Shown here piece after piece: positions 1 to 7,627 of a stretch of 33,454 nt of DNA. The notes under the pieces were generated by a model. The model searched no databases. It saw only the letters and a program-made list of their open reading frames with translations, and was not told the DNA's origin. Positions within the stretch are counted from its first letter, which is position 1, and each line of letters opens with the position of its first letter. The stretch is from Bacteroidia bacterium (GTDB lineage: Bacteria; Bacteroidota; Bacteroidia; Flavobacteriales_E; Vicingaceae): positions 1 through 33,454 of the forward strand of contig JAUHYR010000025.1 of assembly GCA_030426475.1 (NCBI GenBank), in the 5' to 3' direction. Made by a program: the position numbers and the translations under genes.

Positions 1-79
1 GGAACTGAACGCCAATAATCAGTTTTAAAAACCAACGGACAAAAAAGCTGTAAATTACGGTTAAAACTATCTTTTGCAT
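1..79 (-). CDS. Start of a probable lysophospholipid acyltransferase (partial, runs off the window)
   Basis: An ATG at 79-77 directly follows the stop codon of the cdsA-like gene (82-80), and the frame stays open to the window edge, giving 26 residues that begin MQKIVLTVIYSF and continue with a hydrophobic, basic-punctuated stretch (FVRWFLKLIIG). The zero-gap junction says it belongs to the same operon. The opening resembles the membrane-associated N-terminus of PlsC-type acyltransferases, which often sit beside cdsA and CDP-alcohol phosphatidyltransferase genes in Bacteroidota, but the catalytic HX4D motif lies outside the window. The product is inferred from context; the existence of the gene is better supported than its function. 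Confidence 0.5.
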   Translation of the reverse strand, partial: MQKIVLTVIYSFFVRWFLKLIIGVQF

Positions 80-1033
80 TTAGTACGCCAAATAATAAAC
101 AATGTGAAAAAAAGCGGGAGCAGAGTACGCCAGAGAATCTATTCTGTCTAATATTCCGCCATGCCCGGGTATGGTTTCTCCGGTATCTTTTACGCCCACA
201 TCTCTTTTTATGGAAGACATCACAATATCACCTACAAAGCCTGAAAAGGCAATCATAAAGCTTACAAATATTACCTGATAGTCTGTAAGCGGTGTTAAAA
301 AGCCCAGAAAGTAACCGATAATGGTGGTAGAAATTAATCCGCCTACAAATCCTTCCCATGTTTTGTTAGGGCTTACTTTCGGAATGATTTTGTGTCTGCC
401 CAGCAGCTTTCCCCAGGTAAATTGCATCACATCATTAATTTCGGTTAAGAAAACTAAAAACAAGAGTAAACCTCTGCCGCCTGAGTTAAAGCCTTCAAGG
501 GTTGGTAATGAAAGTAAATAAGCCATATGGCTGATACCAAAAACGGTAAGCATTAGTGTCCAGTGTAAGCTCGCCATAGATTTGGTAATGCCAATGGTAT
601 CGCCCTTTAATACCAAGCGCAAAGGCAATAACAAAAACATCACTACGGGAATAAAAATGATGTACGCACCGTACCAGCCAATGTATGCTAAATAATACTG
701 AATGGGAATGGAGAAGATGGCCCAAAAAATGGCTCGCCTGTCTGAATCTCTAAAGCCTAGCATGGAATATAATTCTCTAAAGGCAACAAACGATAAAAAG
801 GCAATGGCTACATACGAAATTTTAGTGCTGAAAATAGTGGCTCCGATAAACATAATGGCCATTATCCACCATGATTTGGTTCGGTCTTTTAGTTCTTTTA
901 CATTGGCGTTGGGCTTTACTTTTCCAATAACAAAAAAGAGGGTAGAGGCAAAAATCAAAATTCCAAAAATTAAGGCAACAACAATAAGAATATCGTTGTT
1001 TTCAAAAAACTTTAAATGGATGATGTCTTTCAT
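80..1033 (-). CDS. cdsA: Phosphatidate cytidylyltransferase (CdsA family, YnbB-like)
   Basis: This integral membrane enzyme would make CDP-diacylglycerol from CTP and phosphatidate, feeding phospholipid synthesis. The 317-residue protein has about eight hydrophobic segments and the complete C-terminal CDP-transferase signature: SSIKRDVGVKD, then GHGGILDRIDS. SPNKTWEGF earlier is also typical. Its long N-terminal part and its pairing with the upstream transferase resemble, as I recall them, the Escherichia coli paralogue YnbB and its partner YnbA more than housekeeping CdsA. Its ATG overlaps the stop of the upstream gene by 4 bp (ATGA), implying translational coupling. I cannot tell whether it is the cell's only CDP-diacylglycerol synthase. 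Confidence 0.93.
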   Translation of the reverse strand: MKDIIHLKFFENNDILIVVALIFGILIFASTLFFVIGKVKPNANVKELKDRTKSWWIMAIMFIGATIFSTKISYVAIAFLSFVAFRELYSMLGFRDSDRRAIFWAIFSIPIQYYLAYIGWYGAYIIFIPVVMFLLLPLRLVLKGDTIGITKSMASLHWTLMLTVFGISHMAYLLSLPTLEGFNSGGRGLLLFLVFLTEINDVMQFTWGKLLGRHKIIPKVSPNKTWEGFVGGLISTTIIGYFLGFLTPLTDYQVIFVSFMIAFSGFVGDIVMSSIKRDVGVKDTGETIPGHGGILDRIDSLAYSAPAFFHIVYYLAY

Positions 1034-1629
1034 TTGCTTAATGATTTTTTAACTCTTATTCCTGTACTGATTAGCAGCAATATATTAATCACCAAAAATA
1101 TCCAAAAAGAGGCTTGGCTTAAATCTACTTCAAAAAAGCAAAGTAAACCGTAAATGCTAATTACAAAAGCCCGGTCGCTTTTTCCCATCGGGCCGTCATA
1201 TCTTCTGTCATTACTAACTGCCTTGCCCAATATGCCTGCAAACTCGTTAATAATACTTAATCCTATAAAAATAACAACAAGCAACAACTGTTTAGCTTCA
1301 TGAATAATTAATGGAAGGAAAATGGCAAAGTCGGAAAAAATATCGCCCAACTCATTTAATACTTCACCGACTTTTGATTGTTGGTTGTAGGTACGTGCCA
1401 TCATACCGTCAAGCGCATTTAGTGCCATTCTGATAAGTAAACCGATAGGTAAAGCTAAAAATAGTATGGTGTAGTCTTTCGCATACCAAAAACAAATACT
1501 TATGGCAAACGATAACAAAATAGCCGAAACAGTAATTTGATTAGCAGTAACGCCTAGTTTGTGTAGTGCTTTCAGAACAGGGGAAAGTAACTGCTGAAAC
1601 TTAGGTTTTATCTTGTAGATAGAAATCAT
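1030..1629 (-). CDS. CDP-alcohol phosphatidyltransferase family protein (YnbA-like)
   Basis: A 199-residue membrane protein predicted to swap the CMP of a CDP-alcohol such as CDP-diacylglycerol for another alcohol. The core motif lies at residues 71-100: NALDGMMAR, eight residues, G88, then N92, D96 and D100. In the usual DxxDGxxAR(x8)GxxxDxxxD pattern, the first and third aspartates are replaced here by N71 and N92, and an extra aspartate follows at D100. As I recall it, E. coli YnbA has the same substitutions, so this is probably a subfamily trait and not decay. It is first in an operon with the cdsA-like gene (ATGA overlap). The polar head group made is unknown. Confidence 0.88.
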   Translation of the reverse strand: MISIYKIKPKFQQLLSPVLKALHKLGVTANQITVSAILLSFAISICFWYAKDYTILFLALPIGLLIRMALNALDGMMARTYNQQSKVGEVLNELGDIFSDFAIFLPLIIHEAKQLLLVVIFIGLSIINEFAGILGKAVSNDRRYDGPMGKSDRAFVISIYGLLCFFEVDLSQASFWIFLVINILLLISTGIRVKKSLSK

Positions 1630-1636
1630 TACAAGG

Positions 1637-1644
1637 TAAAGATA
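1637..1644 (-). promoter_or_regulatory. Weak -7 promoter element for the phosphatidyltransferase operon
   Basis: On the minus strand TATCTTTA lies 7 bp before the ATG at 1629. It fits TAnnTTTG except for the last base. No well-spaced TTG is present, so this is a weak call. If real, the mRNA leader would be only a few bases long. Confidence 0.3.
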
Positions 1645-1671
1645 GCAGAATTTGGAATTTAGGATAGAAAC

Positions 1672-1701
1672 AAAAAATCCCGCCTTGTGGAGCAGGATTT
1701 T
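1672..1701 (-). terminator. Rho-independent terminator of rplS
   Basis: Read on the minus strand, AAAATCCTGC pairs with GCGGGATTTT (10 bp with one G-U pair) around an 8-base loop, and the stem runs into extra T residues. It begins 21 bp after the rplS stop codon, the right place to end that transcript and separate it from the lipid operon. Confidence 0.8.
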
Positions 1702-1722
1702 GAGTGAAATTATTTGTAAAGA

Positions 1723-2094
1723 TTAAGCTTCTGCTTTTTCTTCTTTTTTTCTGTAATCTTCTTTAATTCTTGCAGCTTTACCTGATTTTTCTCTTAAGTA
1801 GAATAATCTTGCTCTTCTTACTTTACCTCTCTTCAATATCTTTATTTCTTCTAAGAAAGGAGAAGATAGAGGGAAAATTCTTTCCACACCTACACCGTTA
1901 GATATTTTTCTTACGGTAAATGTTTCATTAACACCGTTGCTTCTTCTTTGTAATACTACACCTTGAAATTGCTGAACTCTTTCCTTTTCACCTTCTTTAA
2001 TTTTGTAGCTTACGTTAACGGTATCACCGGCTTTAAACTCAGGAAACTGCTTTAGTTCCTTGATTTCGCTTTCTATTGTTTTAAATGCATCCAT
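1723..2094 (-). CDS. rplS: 50S ribosomal protein L19
   Basis: L19 sits at the interface between the large and small ribosomal subunits. The 123-residue protein is full length and has the family landmarks [38 protein letters not shown] and [14 protein letters not shown]. The C-terminus is a short lysine/glutamate-rich tail. It stands alone, not in the rpsP-rimM-trmD-rplS cluster common in other phyla, with its own promoter (34 bp from -7 element to ATG, longer than for other genes here) and its own terminator. Confidence 0.97.
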   Translation of the reverse strand: MDAFKTIESEIKELKQFPEFKAGDTVNVSYKIKEGEKERVQQFQGVVLQRRSNGVNETFTVRKISNGVGVERIFPLSSPFLEEIKILKRGKVRRARLFYLREKSGKAARIKEDYRKKEEKAEA

Positions 2095-2128
2095 TGTGAA
2101 AATATTGTTATCCTAGTAATAAGGGCTG

Positions 2129-2160
2129 CAAATGTATGTAATCTCTTTTAAGTGGCAAAA
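2129..2160 (-). promoter_or_regulatory. Promoter of rplS
   Basis: On the minus strand TTTTG at 2160-2156 is followed after 19 bp by TACATTTG at 2136-2129, an exact match to the Bacteroidota -33/-7 consensus. The predicted 5' leader is about 30 bases. It lies back to back with the trxB promoter. Confidence 0.75.
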
Positions 2161-2202
2161 TTTCTTTTTTTATTTGTTGAAATCGTGAACAATTTTAATG
2201 CA

Positions 2203-2230
2203 TTGTTTTTTTAAAATAATAATACATTTG
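2203..2230 (+). promoter_or_regulatory. Promoter of trxB
   Basis: TTG at 2203-2205, a 17 bp spacer, then TACATTTG at 2223-2230. The element ends 19 bp before the trxB ATG, a spacing shared with five other promoters in the window, and the leader is A-rich. Confidence 0.75.
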
Positions 2231-2249
2231 AACTCCAAAATTAAGAATA

Positions 2250-3203
2250 ATGAGTGAAGAAATAGAAAAAGTAAAGTGTTTGATTATAGGCTCAGGTCCT
2301 GCGGGATATACTGCGGCTATTTATGCTGCCAGAGCAAATATGGAACCTGTTTTATACCAAGGAATGCAACCGGGAGGCCAATTAACTACAACTAATGAAG
2401 TAGAAAACTTTCCGGGTTACCCAAAGGGAATTACAGGCCCTGAAATGATGATAGAGCTTCAGCAACAGGCAGAACGTTTTGGAACTTCTGTAAGAAGCGG
2501 CTGGGTAACTAAGGTTGATTTTACAGGCCCTTTGCATAAAGTTTGGGTAGAAGACAAAAAAGAAATTCATGCTGAAACAGTAATTATTTCAACCGGAGCT
2601 TCTGCAAAATATTTAGGATTACCGTCTGAGCAACATTATTTACAAATGGGTGGCGGAGTTAGCGCATGTGCCATTTGTGATGGATTCTTCTATAAAGGGC
2701 AGGAAACGGTAATTGTGGGTGCAGGCGATTCGGCTTGTGAAGAGGCGCATTATCTTTCTAAATTATGTTCTAAAGTAACCATGTTGGTGAGAAGAGATGA
2801 GTTCAGAGCTTCTAAAATCATGGAAGAACGTGTAAAAAACACTCCAAACATTGAGATACTTTACAATACCGAAACAGTTGAAGTGTTGGGAGAAAATGAT
2901 TTGGTAACGGGTGTTAAAGCCAAAAGCAACAAAACAGGGGAAGAGATTATGATTCCTTGTACCGGATTTTTTGTGGCCATTGGTCATAAACCTAATACCG
3001 ACATTTTTAAAGGATGGATTGATTTAGATGAAGTAGGGTATATTAAATATGCTCAACCGGGAACAGCTAAAACAAACGTGCCGGGTGTTTTTGTAAGTGG
3101 TGACGCTGCTGATAAAACTTACCGACAAGCTATTACTGCAGCGGGAACAGGTTGTATGGCTGCTTTAGAGGCGGAAAGATATTTAGCTGCTTTAGGACAC
3201 TAA
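2250..3203 (+). CDS. trxB: Thioredoxin-disulfide reductase
   Basis: Cytosolic flavoenzyme that passes electrons from NADPH through FAD to thioredoxin. The 317 residues cover the whole family length: an N-terminal FAD-binding GSGPAGYTAAIYAARA, the redox-active pair Cys140-Cys143 in SACAICDG, the NADPH-binding GAGDSACEEA, and the C-terminal FAD contact GVFVSGDAADKTYRQAITAA. It is transcribed alone from a good promoter, divergently from rplS. Nothing suggests an unusual specificity. Confidence 0.97.
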   Translation: MSEEIEKVKCLIIGSGPAGYTAAIYAARANMEPVLYQGMQPGGQLTTTNEVENFPGYPKGITGPEMMIELQQQAERFGTSVRSGWVTKVDFTGPLHKVWVEDKKEIHAETVIISTGASAKYLGLPSEQHYLQMGGGVSACAICDGFFYKGQETVIVGAGDSACEEAHYLSKLCSKVTMLVRRDEFRASKIMEERVKNTPNIEILYNTETVEVLGENDLVTGVKAKSNKTGEEIMIPCTGFFVAIGHKPNTDIFKGWIDLDEVGYIKYAQPGTAKTNVPGVFVSGDAADKTYRQAITAAGTGCMAALEAERYLAALGH

Positions 3204-3248
3204 GTAGTTTGAAGTTTTGAATTATAAGTTTTAGATAAAAGTTTTTCT

Positions 3249-3266
3249 AACGACAAATAGGTCGTT
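3249..3266 (+). other. Small inverted repeat after trxB
   Basis: AACGAC and GTCGTT form a 6 bp stem with a 6-base loop 46 bp after the trxB stop, followed by only three T residues. It could be a weak trxB terminator or an operator for the next gene. Confidence 0.3.
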
Positions 3267-3282
3267 TAAGGCATAAAATGCT

Positions 3283-3290
3283 TACTTTTA
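3283..3290 (+). promoter_or_regulatory. Candidate -7 element of the OmpA-domain gene
   Basis: TACTTTTA ends 4 bp before the ATG at 3295, the same spacing as for the TPR-CHAT, lolD and rarA genes. No clear -33 element is present, so the call rests on the -7 match and the spacing. Confidence 0.35.
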
Positions 3291-3294
3291 GTTA

Positions 3295-3849
3295 ATGAAA
3301 CAAGCATTTCTTTTACTTGTATTTTGTTCTGTTGGACTTGTTTGTTATTCTCAAACACACCGAAAAGATTCTATTTTAAGGGTTAATAAAATTGATTCTT
3401 TAATAGAAACTAAAACTAAAGAGCATTACAATAACAAGTTTTTTACTTTAGAAGATACCGCTTTTGAAGTGGGAAGTGTTTTGATAAAACATATTATCTA
3501 TAATTACAATAACGGCCTGGTTGATATGAAGGCTAATAAAGAGTTTCTTGACAGTTTATATAAGTTTTTATCAAACAATTCAATTTATATTAAGATTGAA
3601 GCAAATACAGATTATAGAGGTTCAGAAAAGTTTAATTTAAAGTTGTCAGAGCATAGAGCTAATAGCATTAAGTATGCTTTAGTTAATTACGGACTGATAA
3701 AAGAAGATAGAGTTTCGTACATAGGGTATGGAGAAACCGAACCTATTATTGAACCAAGCATTATAGATAGTTATTTTGAGCAATGGATTAGAGAAAAGTT
3801 TCATTTAGCAAATAGGAGAACAGTTTTTAGAATAACAAAAGTTAACTAA
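3295..3849 (+). CDS. Small OmpA-family peptidoglycan-binding protein
   Basis: A 184-residue exported protein. Residues 1-20 form a signal peptide ending near CYSQ. From about residue 60 an OmpA C-terminal domain follows, with the peptidoglycan-contact residues visible in ANTDYRGS (Asp) and LSEHRANSIKYAL (Arg), then YIGYGETEP. There is no beta-barrel segment, TPR or lipobox, so it is a near-minimal periplasmic OmpA domain with a short linker. It is transcribed alone and meets tsaC end to end with two bases between the stop codons. A role in anchoring the envelope to the cell wall is inferred from the family. Confidence 0.85.
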   Translation: MKQAFLLLVFCSVGLVCYSQTHRKDSILRVNKIDSLIETKTKEHYNNKFFTLEDTAFEVGSVLIKHIIYNYNNGLVDMKANKEFLDSLYKFLSNNSIYIKIEANTDYRGSEKFNLKLSEHRANSIKYALVNYGLIKEDRVSYIGYGETEPIIEPSIIDSYFEQWIREKFHLANRRTVFRITKVN

Positions 3850-3870
3850 GCTTATTTACGAATAACTTTT
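3837..3870. terminator. Candidate bidirectional terminator over two convergent stop codons
   Basis: AAAAGTTA at 3837-3844 pairs perfectly with TAACTTTT at 3863-3870. The 18-base loop holds both stop codons inside the palindrome TAAGCTTA (3847-3854). The stem serves either strand, but the downstream T tract is short. Confidence 0.42.
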
Positions 3871-4433
3871 ATTTGACCGTCAAGCTCTATTTTTATAATG
3901 GAGCTTGATTGGTTTTGTACCGAACTGTTATACTTTTCAGGAATAATAAAGTCTATCTTCTGCTTTAACTCTTCACTAATTTTTGAAAAATGAGTGGGAG
4001 AGTGTTCTCCGCTAAAATTTGCTGAAGTAGAAACTATAGGTTTTCTATATTTTCTTAGTAATTCATAACAAAAGCCTTCTTTTATCATTCTAATTCCTAT
4101 GCTACCATCTTTACCGATAAGGTTCTTAGCTAAGTTTTTAGCCTTTGGATAAATAATGGTGGTTGGTTTAGTTGCTAAATCAATGATGTCCCAAGCCATC
4201 TCGGGAACTTCATCTACATACTTATTTAACATGGCATCATCACAAACCAAAACAAGCATGGGTTTGTCTTCTTCTCTTGCTTTAATCGAATAGATTTTCT
4301 TGATTGCTTCTTCATTGGTGGCATCGCAACCAATACCCCAAATAGTATCGGTAGGGTAAAGCATTGTTTTTCCCATTTCTAATTTCGAAATGGTTTCTTT
4401 TAAAAAATCAGGGTTAATTATCGGGTGCGCCAT
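3852..4433 (-). CDS. tsaC: L-threonylcarbamoyladenylate synthase (TsaC/YrdC family)
   Basis: Makes threonylcarbamoyl-AMP from threonine, bicarbonate and ATP, the first step of the t6A37 modification of ANN-decoding tRNAs. The 193-residue protein is the short YrdC form without the Sua5 C-terminal domain. Family motifs are YPTDTIWGIGCDA near the start, SIKAREEDKPM (the K/R nucleotide contacts), GSIGIRM, and PIVSTSANFSG. Its ATG lies 20 bp inside the end of the preceding lipoprotein gene, so it is the last cistron of an operon with that gene and the TPR-CHAT gene. No functional link to them is evident. Confidence 0.93.
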   Translation of the reverse strand: MAHPIINPDFLKETISKLEMGKTMLYPTDTIWGIGCDATNEEAIKKIYSIKAREEDKPMLVLVCDDAMLNKYVDEVPEMAWDIIDLATKPTTIIYPKAKNLAKNLIGKDGSIGIRMIKEGFCYELLRKYRKPIVSTSANFSGEHSPTHFSKISEELKQKIDFIIPEKYNSSVQNQSSSIIKIELDGQIKVIRK

Positions 4434-4782
4434 TATCTATCCAACAAACAAACATGTCTATTTCTTCTTGAGTCATTTCTATTATTCCAAAGTTATTTGG
4501 TATTTCAGGCATTCTTCTACTGACTACTTCAGCTTTGATGTACTTCACTTGCGGTTTAACTCCTTCATAGGTTAATATCCATGCATCGTGACACCCTGTT
4601 CCCGGACCTGTTCCTGTTATGCAATAAGTTCTAATCAATGGGTCAATATCTTTTGTATAAGAAATAGTTGTGTCGCAGACTTTTTGAGGAGCAATCAACT
4701 CTTCTGATTTGTCGTAGCTACAGGCATTAAAACTTAGCAAGCCAATAACTACTAAAGATATTATACCAATTGATTTTATCAT
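4414..4782 (-). CDS. Cytochrome c-like lipoprotein with an expanded Cys-CH motif
   Basis: A 122-residue lipoprotein: signal peptide with lipobox FNAC (Cys21). It resembles short Bacteroidota proteins related to c-type cytochromes: KDIDPLIRTYC, then CHDAW, a YEGVKP stretch, RMPEIPNN, and the helix EEIDMFVCWIDNGAPDN at the end. The heme attachment motif CxxCH is not normal, since the two cysteines are nine residues apart (C-ITGTGPGTG-CH). Heme binding is therefore doubtful; RMP could supply an axial methionine if heme is bound. Its ATG overlaps the stop of the TPR-CHAT gene (ATGA), so the two are translationally coupled. Confidence 0.72.
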   Translation of the reverse strand: MIKSIGIISLVVIGLLSFNACSYDKSEELIAPQKVCDTTISYTKDIDPLIRTYCITGTGPGTGCHDAWILTYEGVKPQVKYIKAEVVSRRMPEIPNNFGIIEMTQEEIDMFVCWIDNGAPDN

Positions 4783-7595
4783 TCTCCTATAAGTACAAAG
4801 GCTCCCCAGTAAAAAGGTTCAGGGTATTTTTCTTTTACTTTTTTCTGAGCTAAAGTTAAGGATTCTCTTTTATTATTTGTTTTTAAATAATTCTGGTAGA
4901 AGTTTTTCATCAACTCCATTGTAGCATCATCGCTAACTTGCCATAAACTCATAATAATAGATTTAGCTCCTGCAATTTGAAAGGAGCGTTGCAAACCATA
5001 AACTCCTTCGCCTGCTTTAATGTCTCCCAAGCCTGTTTCACATGCACTTAATACTACCAAATCGGTTTTTTCAAGATTAAGATTCATGGTTTCGTAAGCC
5101 GTTAAAATACCATTGTTTCCTGAATCATCAGTATTTTGATTATAAATAGTAGCTTCTGCATTGGCTAATAATAAACCTGAGCGGTGAAGCGGGTTATTTA
5201 CCATAGCTGATTTTTCTATTCCAAACACTTTGTCTGCCTTTACAAAGCTTACATCCGAAAAGAAGAACCCGTGAGTAGCAATATGTAATATTCTGGCATC
5301 AGCATTTTTTACTTTTGCTTCACTTGCTTCAGCTTGAAGGTATTCATTCACTTTATAACCTGATTTTTGAAGCATTGCTTTTAAGGTTTCAGCTTCCTTT
5401 TTTGTTCCCGGTAACGGTGGAATAGCATCTTTATCTCCGTAGTATGGAAAACCAAGTATAGTAGCATTTTTACTAAGTGTCTTTGGTTTTTGTTTTTTCA
5501 TGGAAATGATTTCTTTTCCGTTAGCAATCATCACAATATTATATTTATCTAAAAGGTATTGATTTCCACTTTTTAAGGTATTCAGGCTTATCATATTATA
5601 AATGCCGTCAGGAGATACATAGATGGTTTTTTTGTTTGCAAAACGCTCATCAATAGGTTTCCAAAAATAGGTATAGGACTCTTCATCCAATCTTGCATTT
5701 TGCATTCTTTTCCGATACTCAGGAAAGTAGATGGTATCCATTTTGTAACTATTGGTAAAGCTGACAAATTGTGGCTTTGGATTATCTTTTGTTAAAATAA
5801 TTGCTGCATATTTTGGCGTTTCGGTAATAATCTTGTCAAAGTAGTTGTAGTAGATTAAATCAACGTATGCTTCGTCTGTGTTTAAAGAATTGTAAATGTC
5901 TTTATAGTTTACATCTTTATTTGAGTAGGCAGAGCTAAATTGCTCCGAAGCAATAGTCATGTCTTTTTCCAACTTATTTACCACATCCTCTAGTGAGTCT
6001 AGATTAATGTTTTCCTCTTCTAGTTCAGATTTTGAAAGCGTGTAAAGGAAAGCTAAGTATTCTTTTTTTGTTAGCCAATAAGAATATTGTTCTATCAATT
6101 TTTTATCTCCGCTATTTAAAATGGCTTGTTTGGTTTTATTGGAAGAATTGAGAATTAGTGCTTTTGCATTTAATTGAAGGTCTAATGATTTCTCAACTAA
6201 ATCAGGGTTGGTCTGAGCGTTTTGAAATGCAAAGGAGTAGAACTTATAAAGCCTTGGTCTGGTTTTATCCCAGAATTTTGTTTTTTCTTTTTCACTCATG
6301 TATGGGAAATAGTCATCAATTACGCTAAGTGTTTTGTCCACCAAAAAACTAAATAAAAATTTAGCTGAGTCAATTTCATCTTTTTTCCATTTTACAATGG
6401 CATAATTTTCGACTGACTCAAGGTAATCAGGGTGGTTTTCTCCTAAAACTTTTTTTCGGGTTAGTAAAGCTTCCCTTCCATATTTTTCAGCTCTTTCTAT
6501 ATCGTCATCTAATCTGTAAAATGTACTTAAATCATTTATAGATGCTGCATAAGATGGATGATCTTCACCCAGTTGTTTTTTATAAATGGAAACTGCTTTC
6601 CATAAGTGGCCCTGTACTTTTCTTATTTCTCCCATTTCAAGATAGAGTAGGGCTATTCCTCTTTTTAAGTGTGCATAGTCCGGGTGATTAATTCCGTAAC
6701 GTGCTTCTTTAATCTTAATACATTCCAAGTAAATTTTTTCTGCTTCTTCATAGCGTTTAACCTCTTTATAAAGTATGGCAAGATTTATTTTAAGCTTGAT
6801 GTAATTGTTAGAGCGCTCGCCCATTTCTTTTGCTGCTGTTTCTAAGCATTCATGCATTAACTTTTCTGCTTCTTCATATCTTCCCAATGCTTGAAACAAC
6901 ATGGCTTTATTGTTTAAGCTTATAGCTAAAGCAGTTTTTTCCTCTTTTTCATATTTTCTGTTAATCTCAATAGCTTGGTTTATTAATTTTTCTGCCTCTC
7001 CGTAATTCCCCATGTCTTTATTCCAAACTCCAATGTTATTGATTGAAGCCGCATGTGGCAGCGAACCATTAGCCAGTTCTTCTCTAATTTTTAAAGCTTC
7101 CTGATTATATGTTTTTGCTTCAGAAAATCTACCTATACTCATGTAGAGTAAACCAAGGTTACTTAATACCTGTGAATATTCCAGCCCTTTATTATCTCCT
7201 TCTTCGTAAAGTTTTTTTGCTCGCAAGAATGAAAATTCTGCTAGTCTGAAATTGTTTGATGCGTAGGCAACTTCTCCGGTAATATTTGCATTGGAAGCTT
7301 TATTCTCGCCATTATCATCTTTTGTAAGATAATTCATTAGCACAGCTTTTTGTCGCTGTCCTTTTTCTATAGTTTCAAAAAGTGCGGTGTTATCAGAAAA
7401 CGAAATGGCATAGTTGAAGCTAGATTTTTCATATTCTTCTTTTGATGAACCCAGTAGTTTGTCAAAGCCCATTTCTTTTACCAATTCACCGGGCTTTGCA
7501 TTCCAAAGATCTTTAAGGGTTTTTAATCCCTTTTCCTGGGCTTTTGTAACTCCACACAATAATAAAATAGATAATATGAAAGCAGTAATTCTCAT
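4779..7595 (-). CDS. Exported TPR-CHAT protein (caspase-like fold)
   Basis: A 938-residue protein with a signal peptide (cleavage near VTKAQ, residue 20), at least six tetratricopeptide repeats over about residues 130-430 (for example GRFSEAKTYNQEALKIRE, RYEEAEKLMHECLE), a helical middle region, and a C-terminal CHAT domain from about residue 640. The caspase-like dyad is present: His775 in LHIATHGFFF and Cys852 in VLSACETGLG. CHAT domains are C14-clan protease-like; activity here is likely but unproven. TPRs usually bind a partner or substrate. It heads an operon with the cytochrome-like lipoprotein (ATGA overlap) and tsaC. A consensus promoter ends 4 bp before the ATG, so its mRNA may be leaderless. 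Confidence 0.9.
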   Translation of the reverse strand: MRITAFILSILLLCGVTKAQEKGLKTLKDLWNAKPGELVKEMGFDKLLGSSKEEYEKSSFNYAISFSDNTALFETIEKGQRQKAVLMNYLTKDDNGENKASNANITGEVAYASNNFRLAEFSFLRAKKLYEEGDNKGLEYSQVLSNLGLLYMSIGRFSEAKTYNQEALKIREELANGSLPHAASINNIGVWNKDMGNYGEAEKLINQAIEINRKYEKEEKTALAISLNNKAMLFQALGRYEEAEKLMHECLETAAKEMGERSNNYIKLKINLAILYKEVKRYEEAEKIYLECIKIKEARYGINHPDYAHLKRGIALLYLEMGEIRKVQGHLWKAVSIYKKQLGEDHPSYAASINDLSTFYRLDDDIERAEKYGREALLTRKKVLGENHPDYLESVENYAIVKWKKDEIDSAKFLFSFLVDKTLSVIDDYFPYMSEKEKTKFWDKTRPRLYKFYSFAFQNAQTNPDLVEKSLDLQLNAKALILNSSNKTKQAILNSGDKKLIEQYSYWLTKKEYLAFLYTLSKSELEEENINLDSLEDVVNKLEKDMTIASEQFSSAYSNKDVNYKDIYNSLNTDEAYVDLIYYNYFDKIITETPKYAAIILTKDNPKPQFVSFTNSYKMDTIYFPEYRKRMQNARLDEESYTYFWKPIDERFANKKTIYVSPDGIYNMISLNTLKSGNQYLLDKYNIVMIANGKEIISMKKQKPKTLSKNATILGFPYYGDKDAIPPLPGTKKEAETLKAMLQKSGYKVNEYLQAEASEAKVKNADARILHIATHGFFFSDVSFVKADKVFGIEKSAMVNNPLHRSGLLLANAEATIYNQNTDDSGNNGILTAYETMNLNLEKTDLVVLSACETGLGDIKAGEGVYGLQRSFQIAGAKSIIMSLWQVSDDATMELMKNFYQNYLKTNNKRESLTLAQKKVKEKYPEPFYWGAFVLIGE

Positions 7596-7599
7596 ATAG

Positions 7600-7627
7600 C
7601 AAAAATAGTAATTTGGAAATTAGTCAA
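7600..7627 (-). promoter_or_regulatory. Promoter of the TPR-CHAT operon, almost touching the ATG
   Basis: Minus strand: TTG at 7627-7625, 17 bp, TATTTTTG at 7607-7600, then four bases and the ATG. It overlaps the last codons of the glycosyltransferase gene. Transcription would start at or within a couple of bases of the start codon. Confidence 0.6.

Noticed and set aside
702-1052. 116-codon plus-strand frame opposite cdsA
   Set aside because: It overlaps a clearly conserved gene on the other strand and encodes no recognisable protein.
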